From: JBDSLU01 sp039916225
Lineage (GTDB): Bacteria; Acidobacteriota; Vicinamibacteria; Vicinamibacterales; Vicinamibacteraceae
Direction of reading: 5' to 3'
Assembly: GCA_039916225.1 (NCBI GenBank)
Contig: JBDSLU010000511.1
Location: forward strand, 1 to 6,926
Length of the DNA: 6,926 nt
In this document: positions 1 to 5,651 of the stretch, piece by piece
How positions within the stretch are numbered: the stretch's first letter is position 1
Layout of the letters: every line of letters begins with the position of its first letter
Translations under genes and position numbers: made by a program
Notes under the pieces: model-generated
The model's input: the letters and a program-made list of their open reading frames with translations, nothing else
What the model was told of the DNA's origin: nothing
Databases searched by the model: none

Positions 1-866
1 CCGCGGCGCACCGTCTCGACGCTGCCGACGACGCTGACCGCCAGCATCTGCAGCGCATGCGCCTTCTCGTGCGGCAGCCAGTAGGCGTCGATGTCGTCGA
101 TCGGCGGCTGCGTCAGGTGCTTGGCGCCGCGCAGGAGGTTGGTGAACGACATCTGCTGCGTCGTGGCCAGACGCCGTGCCTCGGCGTCGGTCGCGGCGGC
201 GATGACGTTGACGCCGACCATGGCGTACGGCTCGGCCTGTGTCGGCGACGGCTTGAAGCGGCCGCGATAGATGGCGAGGGCCGCGTCCAGCTGCAGCGGC
301 GAGAAGTGCGAGGCGAAGCCGAAGGGAAGTCCGAGCTCGGCGGCGAGCTGCGCCCCGAACAGGCTCGATCCGAGGATGTAGAGCGGCACCTCGGTGCCCG
401 AGCCAGGCACCGCCTCGATCCGCTGTCCGGCCACCGTCGGCGCCAGGAAGGCCTGGAGCTCCAGGACATCCTGCGGGAAGTGCTCGGCGTCGGCCGGGTC
501 GCGACGCAGGGCCGCCAGCGTCTGCTGATCCGTGCCCGGAGCCCGTCCCAGTCCGAGGTCGATTCGGCCGGGGAACAGCGTGGCCAGGGTGCCGAACTGC
601 TCGGCGATGACGTAAGGCGCGTGGTTCGGCAGCATGATCCCGCCGGCGCCGACGCGGATGGTGGTCGTGCCCGCCGCGAGGTGGGCGATGACCAGCGACG
701 TCGCGGCCGTCATCACGGTGGGGGCGTTGTGGTGCTCGGCCACCCAGATGCGGCGATAGCCGAGGGCTTCCACGTGCCGGGCCAGCTGGCGCGCCTCATC
801 GAGGGCGTCCCGGCGTGTGCCGCCCTGGCGGACGCGACCGAGTTCGAGGACGGAAAGAGGGACCAC
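1..866 (-). CDS. LLM-class flavin-dependent oxidoreductase, YhbW-like (3' end cut by window edge)
   Basis: A luciferase-like monooxygenase-family oxidoreductase, cytoplasmic, expected to use reduced flavin (FMN, or F420 in some relatives); the substrate cannot be predicted. I translated the minus strand from the GTG at 866-864. It opens MVPLSVLELGRV, where the family's first beta strand normally begins. The 288 visible codons match the E. coli YhbW type. Landmarks are WVAEHHN (41-47), GAGGIMLPNHAP (73-84), IAEQFGTL (87-94), PGRIDLGLGRAPGTDQQT (99-116), LGSSLFGAQLA (165-175) and FGFASHF (182-188). YhbW is about 335 residues, so roughly the last 50 lie outside the window. No Shine-Dalgarno precedes the GTG, and the in-frame codons just upstream offer no ATG. 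An out-of-frame ATG lies just upstream at 880-878. The gene is divergent from the DUF1080 gene. Family assignment is firm; the exact start is less so. Confidence 0.93.
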   Translation of the reverse strand, partial: MVPLSVLELGRVRQGGTRRDALDEARQLARHVEALGYRRIWVAEHHNAPTVMTAATSLVIAHLAAGTTTIRVGAGGIMLPNHAPYVIAEQFGTLATLFPGRIDLGLGRAPGTDQQTLAALRRDPADAEHFPQDVLELQAFLAPTVAGQRIEAVPGSGTEVPLYILGSSLFGAQLAAELGLPFGFASHFSPLQLDAALAIYRGRFKPSPTQAEPYAMVGVNVIAAATDAEARRLATTQQMSFTNLLRGAKHLTQPPIDDIDAYWLPHEKAHALQMLAVSVVGSVETVRR

Positions 867-984
867 CTGAAGCCAGCATAGCGTGCCGATCGCCCCAGTG
901 CCTCGGCCGTGCCCGCCGCAGGCCGGCCACCACGGCCCGGTGCCGGGAACCACCGCTCGGGGGTAGACTCACCCGGCGAGGCCT
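867..984. promoter_or_regulatory. Divergent intergenic region with weak promoter-like elements
   Basis: This 118-bp non-coding spacer must hold the promoters of both flanking divergent genes. On the minus strand TATGCT (880-875) matches a sigma-70 -10 box at four of six positions. It lies only 8 nt before the flavin oxidoreductase GTG, which would give an almost leaderless transcript. On the plus strand TAGACT (964-969) is a four-of-six -10 match 15 nt before the DUF1080 ATG. GGGAACC (945-951) resembles an ECF-sigma -35 motif. No good TTGACA box is seen for either direction. The weak GAGG at 978-981 is the only ribosome-binding candidate for the DUF1080 gene, and it sits very close to its ATG. 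The spacer itself is certain; the individual elements are guesses. Confidence 0.3.
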
Positions 985-1830
985 ATGCGAACCGTCCTTC
1001 TCACCGCCCTCCTGTCCGTCCTGCCGTTCGCCGCCCCGGCCGACTGGCGCACCGCGCCGGCGGCCGACTGGCAGGTCATCTTCAACGGTAAGAACCTCGA
1101 CGGCTGGACGATGAAGTTCGCCCACCACGAGGTCGGCGACAACTACGCCGACACGTTCCGGGTTGAGAACGGCGTCATCCGGGTGATGTACGACAAGTAC
1201 GACGACTTCGGGTCGCGCTTCGGCCACCTGTTCTACAAGAAGAAGCTGTCGCACTACGTGCTCGCCCTCGAGTACCGCTTCTTCGGCGACCAGGTGAAGG
1301 GTGGACCGACCTACGCCAAGTTGAACAGCGGCGTGATGGTGCACTCGCAGGCGCCCGAGACGATCCTCAAGGAGCAGGACTGGCCGATCTCGGTCGAAGC
1401 GCAGTTCCTGGCCGGCGATCGCACGACGATGAACGTCTGTACGCCGGGCACCGAGATCTACATGGACGGCGCGATGGTCAAGGCGCACTGCACCAACTCC
1501 TCGTCGCGGAAGTACGGCGACGACGGCTGGATCTCGGTCGAAGTCGAGGTGCTGGGCGGCGAGTCGATTCGCCACCTGATCGACGGCAAGACCGTCCTCG
1601 AATTCCAGAAGCCCTCGATCGGCGGCGGCGTCGCCAATGGCTGGGATCCGGCCATCAAGAAGGACGGAACGCTGCTCACCGAGGGTTACATCGGTCTGCA
1701 GGCCGAGAGCCAGCCGGTCGAGTTCCGCAACATCAAGCTGCTCGACCTGACCGGCTGCATGAAGCCCGGGTCGCCGGCCTACCGCGCCTATTTCGTGCAC
1801 GCCGACGACACGCGCTGCACGGCGCGCTGA
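985..1830 (+). CDS. Secreted DUF1080 (3-keto-disaccharide hydrolase-like) domain protein
   Basis: An exported protein of 281 residues with one DUF1080 beta-sandwich (concanavalin-like fold). Residues 1-19 form a Sec signal peptide: an Arg near the start, a hydrophobic stretch VLLTALLSVLPF, and a cleavage-like AAPA before Asp20. There is no lipobox. The domain starts at about residue 29 with WQVIFNGKNLDGW, the typical DUF1080 opening, and ends with GYIGLQAESQPVEFRNIKLL (234-253). DUF1080 members include hydrolases/lyases acting on 3-keto-glycosides; others have no assigned activity. Four cysteines (152, 169, 258, 278) could form disulfides after export. Cys152 and Cys169 lie in CTPGTEIYMDG...HC, and Cys258 and Cys278 in a short tail after the sandwich. 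The start is the ATG ahead of the signal peptide; a weak GAGG lies 3 nt upstream. The downstream membrane protein starts 30 bp later on the same strand, so co-transcription is possible. Specific substrate unknown. Confidence 0.92.
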   Translation: MRTVLLTALLSVLPFAAPADWRTAPAADWQVIFNGKNLDGWTMKFAHHEVGDNYADTFRVENGVIRVMYDKYDDFGSRFGHLFYKKKLSHYVLALEYRFFGDQVKGGPTYAKLNSGVMVHSQAPETILKEQDWPISVEAQFLAGDRTTMNVCTPGTEIYMDGAMVKAHCTNSSSRKYGDDGWISVEVEVLGGESIRHLIDGKTVLEFQKPSIGGGVANGWDPAIKKDGTLLTEGYIGLQAESQPVEFRNIKLLDLTGCMKPGSPAYRAYFVHADDTRCTAR

Positions 1831-1860
1831 CCGCGTTTCACCCCTCGGCGCGCATTCGTC

Positions 1861-3219
1861 ATGGTCCGGCGCGGCTGCACGCTCATCCTCCTGCTGTTCG
1901 GCGGGCTCTTCGCGCTCTACTTCGCCTTCTTCACCCGCTACTTCGAGTGGCCCGGCAATCTCTTCGCCGCCGGGCTCGGCTCGTTGTTCGGGGCGATGGG
2001 GCTCGGCGCCATCGGCAACCTGCTCTGGGCGTGGCGCGACACCGCGGCCTTCCGGCGGGCGGCGCGGAAGGCGCCGCCGGTCGACGGCACGCTGGTCGTC
2101 GTGGCCGGTCGCATCCGCCCGCTCGGGGCGCCGCTGACGAGCCCGCTGGGGGCGCGGCCCTGTGCGGCCTACGAATACGAGGTCGTCGAGCACGTGCCGG
2201 CACGGAAGGGGCACGCGGCGTCGAAGCGCACGGACCTGGCCGGTTTCGGCATGGCGGCGTGCGTCGTCGAGACGCCAGACGCGGCCGTGCGGCTCCTCGG
2301 CTTCCCGCTGCTCGACGAGTTCCCGCAGTCCTCGTTCTCGGGTCCGGCGGCGGCGGCGCGCGCGCGGCAGTATGCCGCCACGACATCCTTCGAGACGATG
2401 CACGGCCTCGGCGCCTTCCAGATGCTCTCCTCGTTCGACGACGCGCTGGCGGACGCCGACGGGGCGGTGCGGAAAGATTTCCGCATGAACGAGGCGGCGA
2501 TCCCGTTCGAGCACCGGACGCTGGGCGAGCGCATCGTCGAGGTGGGCCAGGACGTCTGCGCGCTGGGCCGCTACGACGCGGAGAAGCGCGCGCTCGTGCC
2601 GCGCGGCGCCACCCTCAATCGCCTCTGGCCCGGATCGCCGGCGGTGGTGCGTCGACTGATCGTCTCGAAAGCCCGCTCGCAGGCCGTGCTCGGCCTGTCG
2701 TTCTTCGCGGTGAGCCACGCCATGCTGGGCGGCGCGTTCTACCTGAGCGAGACGCGATACGCACGTGAGCCCGAGGCGAGTCAGGCCAGCGCGATCCGGT
2801 CCGCGGTGCAGGACGGCGACGTCGCGGCGCTGGAGCGCGTCGTTCGTCAGGGCGCGAATCCGGACGCGCGCGACGCGTCCGGCGATGCCGTGCTGCTGGA
2901 CGTGCGCGAGCCGGCGATCGCCGCCGCCCTCGTGCGATTGGGCGCCAGCGTCGACGTCCGGCATCGGGACGATGGCGACACGCCGCTGATACGGGCCGCG
3001 CGGATGGGCATCGCCGACCTGGTCCGGGTGCTGCTGGCGGCGCACGCCGACATGCATGCCCGGACCACGAGCGGAGACACCGCCCTCAGCGAGGCGATCC
3101 GCGGTGGCCACGAAGAGGTGGCCGCCCTGCTGCGTGCCGCCGGGGCCGACCGCCCCGAACCGCCGGTCGAGCGCGAGCCCGCCGACGTCGAGCGGCGCGA
3201 TCGGCGTCCGCCGCGGTGA
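1861..3219 (+). CDS. Three-helix membrane protein with GIDE/MUL1-like domain and C-terminal ankyrin repeats
   Basis: A 452-residue integral membrane protein of unknown function. Two hydrophobic helices open it (about 7-26 and 33-57). A soluble region (about 75-268) follows, then a third helix (about 274-296) and an ankyrin block (about 308-431). The soluble region resembles bacterial GIDE-type domains, related to the intermembrane part of eukaryotic MUL1. It has VVVAGRIRPLGAPLTSPLGARPCAAYEYEV (79-108), then ERIVEVGQDVCALGRYDA (223-240) and a PGSP before the last helix. Helical repeats with GDTPLIRAARMGIADLVRVLL (372-392) and GDTALSEAIRGGHEEVAALLRAAGAD (405-430) are clear ankyrin units; two weaker ones precede them. 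No RING finger is present, so ubiquitin-ligase activity is not implied. Positive charges (RRG at 3-5; RDTAAFRRAARK at 59-70; RR and SKAR before helix 3) put the GIDE-like part in the cytoplasm and the ankyrins outside. The start is the ATG 30 bp after the DUF1080 stop; no Shine-Dalgarno is obvious. Ankyrins and helices are confident; the GIDE match is by eye. Confidence 0.85.
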   Translation: MVRRGCTLILLLFGGLFALYFAFFTRYFEWPGNLFAAGLGSLFGAMGLGAIGNLLWAWRDTAAFRRAARKAPPVDGTLVVVAGRIRPLGAPLTSPLGARPCAAYEYEVVEHVPARKGHAASKRTDLAGFGMAACVVETPDAAVRLLGFPLLDEFPQSSFSGPAAAARARQYAATTSFETMHGLGAFQMLSSFDDALADADGAVRKDFRMNEAAIPFEHRTLGERIVEVGQDVCALGRYDAEKRALVPRGATLNRLWPGSPAVVRRLIVSKARSQAVLGLSFFAVSHAMLGGAFYLSETRYAREPEASQASAIRSAVQDGDVAALERVVRQGANPDARDASGDAVLLDVREPAIAAALVRLGASVDVRHRDDGDTPLIRAARMGIADLVRVLLAAHADMHARTTSGDTALSEAIRGGHEEVAALLRAAGADRPEPPVEREPADVERRDRRPPR

Positions 3220-3222
3220 CCC

Positions 3223-3253
3223 GGCCCGGGGTCAGGCCCGGGGTCAGGCCCGG
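3223..3253. repeat. 12-bp GC-rich tandem repeat at a convergent gene junction
   Basis: The unit GGCCCGGGGTCA occurs at 3223-3234 and exactly again at 3235-3246; a partial third copy, GGCCCGG, follows at 3247-3253. The self-complementary CCCGGG in copies one and two (3225-3230 and 3237-3242) can pair as a 6-bp stem with a 6-nt loop. The array lies just after the stop of the ankyrin membrane protein and overlaps the last codons and stop of the convergent HAD gene. It may act as a two-way transcription stop, but there is no T-tract. GGGGTCA-type motifs also occur in repeated extragenic palindromes of some bacteria, so this could be a degraded element of that kind. Its function is unproven. Confidence 0.6.
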
Positions 3254-3981
3254 TCGCCGGTGACGATGGCGATGGCGTCGGCGACGGTCGCGACCCGGAT
3301 GCACGGCGCGTCCGGCCAGAAGTCGCAGGCGTCGATCAGGATGGCCGCGATGCCGGCGGCCTGCGCCCCGACGATGTCCGCGTCGTAGAGGTCGCCGATG
3401 TGGACCACCTGCTGCGGCTCCACGTCGACCACCGCCCGTGCCGCGTCGAACAGGCGCGGATCCGGCTTCGAGAACCCGACGAGATGCGAGTCGATGACGG
3501 CGTCGAAGTCGTCACGCAGGCCGGCCGCGCAGAGCACGGCTTCGGCGGACCCGTCCGAGTTGGAGACGGCGACCAGCCGCAGCCCCCGGGCGCGCAAGGC
3601 GGCAAGCCCTTCGCGGACGCCGGGCAGCACCTGGTTCCACACCGGCACCGCGGCATGGCCGAGGGACAGCGCCGTCGCCAGGACCTGGTTCACGGCCGCG
3701 GTCAGCTTGGCCGGCTCGCCGGGCTGGTCGCCCCACACGTGGCGGATCAGCTCCTCGACGTAGAGGCCGCGGATGGCCGGCGTGCCGACGACCGCCTGTC
3801 GCTTCTCGCCATGAACCCGCCGCGCCCAGGGTTCGACCTCGGCGATGCGGGCGTCATCGCAGTCGATACCGGCTCCTCTGAGCCAGGTGCCCAGCAAGGC
3901 GAGGTTGGGGCCGACGAGTGTCCCTCCGATGTCGAAGAAGACAGCCTTCAGATCCGGGAGTGATAGGGTCTCAGGGGGCAT
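3244..3981 (-). CDS. HAD-superfamily hydrolase (HAD-IA-like, DxG motif I)
   Basis: A 245-residue cytoplasmic haloacid-dehalogenase-superfamily hydrolase; most relatives are phosphatases, but the substrate here is unknown. Motif I is FFDIGGTLVG with nucleophile Asp17. Motif II is VAVSNSDG with Ser140, and motif III is GFSKPDPRLF with Lys172. Motif IV is HIGDLYDADIVGA with Asp197 and Asp202. A helical C1-type cap fills about residues 23-110. The oddity is Gly19 at motif I +2, where phosphatases usually have the Asp that acts as general acid/base, so ordinary phosphatase chemistry is not assured. The start is the ATG at 3981-3979, giving 12 residues before the first core strand, normal for the family; no Shine-Dalgarno is seen. 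The C-terminus TGDRA and the TGA stop fall inside a GC-rich tandem repeat. Divergent from the RsbW-like gene with 34 bp between starts. Confidence 0.92.
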   Translation of the reverse strand: MPPETLSLPDLKAVFFDIGGTLVGPNLALLGTWLRGAGIDCDDARIAEVEPWARRVHGEKRQAVVGTPAIRGLYVEELIRHVWGDQPGEPAKLTAAVNQVLATALSLGHAAVPVWNQVLPGVREGLAALRARGLRLVAVSNSDGSAEAVLCAAGLRDDFDAVIDSHLVGFSKPDPRLFDAARAVVDVEPQQVVHIGDLYDADIVGAQAAGIAAILIDACDFWPDAPCIRVATVADAIAIVTGDRA

Positions 3982-4015
3982 GCGCGGCTGCTAGGCTATC
4001 GCGGGCCACGGGTTC
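3982..4015. promoter_or_regulatory. Very short divergent promoter region with overlapping -10-like boxes
   Basis: Only 34 bp separate the start codons of the HAD hydrolase (leftward) and the RsbW-like gene (rightward). The heptamer TAGGCTA (3992-3998) gives TAGGCT (3992-3997) on the plus strand and TAGCCT (3998-3993) on the minus strand. Both are weak three-of-six -10 matches (TA....T). Placed this way, each transcript would have a very short or absent leader, in keeping with the lack of a Shine-Dalgarno before either start. Any -35 elements would lie inside the opposite gene. The spacing is seen directly; the promoter reading is inference. Confidence 0.25.
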
Positions 4016-4465
4016 ATGCACAGCCAGTACGTTCTCCGCTTTCCGGGCACGACCGAGGGATTCAGCGACGCCGTGCAGTCGCTGCGCGCCATCCTCGACG
4101 CCCGGCAGCTGCATCCGCGGCATCGCCACGACGTCGAACTGGTCTTCGACGAGGTCGCGACCAACATCGTCAACCATGGGCGGCCGTCCGGCGAGGTCGA
4201 GGCGGTGATCCGGTTCGACGACGAGACGACCCTGGTCTTCGAGGACGATGGCGTGGCCTTCGATCCGCGGGCGCAGCCGGCGCCGCCGGCGGCCACGCGG
4301 CGCAAGGATCTCCGCATCGGCGGGCTCGGCCTCGTCCTCGTGCGCGAGCTCTGCACGCACCTCGACTACGTCCGCACGCCAGACGCGCGCAACCGGCTGA
4401 CGCTGCGCATTCCCGTGCTCGAGGGCGACGTCGATCCGACGGCGGAGTTCCCCGCCCGACGCTAG
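4016..4465 (+). CDS. RsbW-like ATP-binding anti-sigma factor / serine protein kinase
   Basis: A 149-residue protein made almost wholly of one GHKL-type ATPase domain (HATPase_c_2), the fold of RsbW and SpoIIAB. Such proteins bind a sigma factor or phosphorylate an anti-anti-sigma (STAS) partner on serine, in the cytoplasm. The N box is ELVFDEVATNIVNHG (41-55), with Glu46 and Asn50 as catalytic/Mg-binding residues. The G1 box is FEDDGVAFDP (75-84, Asp78-Gly79). The G2 box is RIGGLGLVLVREL (100-112), with the GGLG ATP-lid glycines at 102-105. The length is normal for stand-alone members. No STAS protein, PP2C phosphatase or sigma-factor gene lies within the window, so the partner is unknown. 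The start is the ATG at 4016; no ribosome-binding site is evident. Its stop is only 6 bp from the end of the convergent oxidoreductase gene. Confidence 0.9.
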   Translation: MHSQYVLRFPGTTEGFSDAVQSLRAILDARQLHPRHRHDVELVFDEVATNIVNHGRPSGEVEAVIRFDDETTLVFEDDGVAFDPRAQPAPPAATRRKDLRIGGLGLVLVRELCTHLDYVRTPDARNRLTLRIPVLEGDVDPTAEFPARR

Positions 4466-4471
4466 CGGCGG

Positions 4472-5629
4472 CTACTTGCCGAGGACGACGCGCTTGCCGC
4501 TCTTGGCCGATTCGCGGGCGGCGTCGAGGATCTCGACGACGATCATGTTGTTGGCCAGCCCCGACAGGCCAGACGGCTTCAGGCGCCCGCGGGCGACCGC
4601 GGCGAGATAGCTGATGGCATCGCGCTCGTCGGCCGGCCACGAGCCCAGCCCACCCGTGGTCTCGGGAGCGCCAGGCAGCCGCACCCGGACGTTGTTCCCG
4701 CCGGTGGCGACGGCGTAGGCGTGCTCGGCGTAGACCTCGAGGTCCTTGCGGCCGAAGGGCCAGTTCCACGACGCCTGGGCGATGCCCTGGGTGCCGGGAT
4801 ACTCGATGAGGATGGTCGCCTCGTCGTCGACGTTGGGGTAGATGGCCGGCTTGAAGCGCTGCGTGACCGCGGTCACCGCGATCGGGCGCTGTTCGTCCAT
4901 CAGCCAGGTCATGAGGTTGGCGCCGTAGCAGCCGAAGTCGAACAGGGCGCCGGCGCCGTTCTGGACCGGGTCGCGCAGCCAGGCGAGGAACTCGGGCTGG
5001 ACATTGATCTCCTTCGGCCCGTCGTGTCCGTCCATGACCACGATCTTGCGCAGCGCGCCGCCGGCCTTCTGCTCCTTCAGCAGGTCCCAGATCGCCTTGT
5101 GGCTCGGATACCAGGTGGTCTCGTAGTTGGTGACGACCTGGATGCGCCCCTTGGTGGCGGCGCGCTCGATGGCCTGGGCGTCGGCGTTCGACACCGCCAG
5201 CGGCTTCTCGACCATCACGTGGATGCCGTGCGCCGCCGCGGCCTCGATGATTGGCCGATGATCCTTGGTCGACGAGAACGCCGCCACCGCTTCCGGCTTG
5301 GCCCGCCGCAGCAGATCCTCCAGCGAGGCGAACATCTGGTTCTCGGCCAGCTTGTAGCGCTCGCGGAACGCCTGGCGCAGCGCAGCGTCCGGCTCGTAGA
5401 CCGCCACCAGCTCCATGTCGGCGCCGCGGCCCTGGAGCTGCCGCATGAAGCCGCCGACGTGGCCGTGGACGAGGCCGGCGATGGCGACGCGGACCGGACC
5501 GGTGGCCGCAGCCGGCGCCCCGCTGACCGGCCCAGTAGTTGGGGCGGGCGTTTGCGCGAGCGCGGCCGACGGCAGGCAGACCGCCAGCAGGAGCAGGAAA
5601 ACGGCTCTCAGCATGATGCCGGACAGCAT
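4472..5629 (-). CDS. Exported Gfo/Idh/MocA-family oxidoreductase
   Basis: A 385-residue NAD(P)-dependent sugar/polyol-type oxidoreductase with an N-terminal signal peptide. Residues 6-25 (MLRAVFLLLLAVCLPSAALA, then Gln) form a Sec-type signal. No twin-arginine motif is present. The cysteine at 18 follows LAV, which is not a lipobox. A Pro/Ala/Thr linker (27-45) leads to the Rossmann domain, VRVAIAGLVHGHVGGF (46-61). Its glycines (52, 56, 59, 60) do not fit the usual GxGxxG. EKPLA (141-145) carries the family's catalytic Lys142. The C-terminal alpha/beta domain has ALFDFGCYGANLMTWL (228-243); Asp231 and Tyr235 hold the D-xxx-H/Y catalytic positions. Methionine 6 (ATG at 5614-5612) is an equally good start. 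It lies 22 bp after the beta-propeller gene on the same strand, so the two probably share a transcript. The substrate is not predictable; the DUF1080 gene nearby hints at keto-sugar chemistry. Confidence 0.92.
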   Translation of the reverse strand: MLSGIMLRAVFLLLLAVCLPSAALAQTPAPTTGPVSGAPAAATGPVRVAIAGLVHGHVGGFMRQLQGRGADMELVAVYEPDAALRQAFRERYKLAENQMFASLEDLLRRAKPEAVAAFSSTKDHRPIIEAAAAHGIHVMVEKPLAVSNADAQAIERAATKGRIQVVTNYETTWYPSHKAIWDLLKEQKAGGALRKIVVMDGHDGPKEINVQPEFLAWLRDPVQNGAGALFDFGCYGANLMTWLMDEQRPIAVTAVTQRFKPAIYPNVDDEATILIEYPGTQGIAQASWNWPFGRKDLEVYAEHAYAVATGGNNVRVRLPGAPETTGGLGSWPADERDAISYLAAVARGRLKPSGLSGLANNMIVVEILDAARESAKSGKRVVLGK

Positions 5630-5651
5630 ACGCCGGCACCCGGCGCGGCGA

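Noticed and set aside
57..881. A 274-codon plus-strand open frame opposite the flavin oxidoreductase
   Set aside because: The opposite strand encodes an unmistakable YhbW-like protein; this translation has no recognisable domain and an Arg/Gly-biased composition.
1831..1860. Terminator or separate promoter between the DUF1080 and ankyrin genes
   Set aside because: The 30-bp gap has no stable hairpin, T-tract or promoter-like pair that I can see.
796..3111. A 771-codon open frame on the minus strand opposite the DUF1080 and ankyrin genes
   Set aside because: Its translation is Arg/Val/His-rich low-complexity text with no recognisable domain. It lies antisense to two well-supported genes, and long antisense open frames are expected at this GC content.
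5561..5584. Possible lipoprotein signal at Cys18 of the oxidoreductase
   Set aside because: The residues before the cysteine are L-A-V; the position directly before a lipobox Cys must be a small Gly, Ala or Ser. A clean signal peptidase I site (ALA before Gln26) is present instead.
4170..5639. A 489-codon minus-strand open frame overlapping the oxidoreductase
   Set aside because: It is a shifted frame of the Gfo/Idh/MocA gene, Arg/Gly/Pro-rich and without family features; the real frame has a signal peptide and clear motifs.
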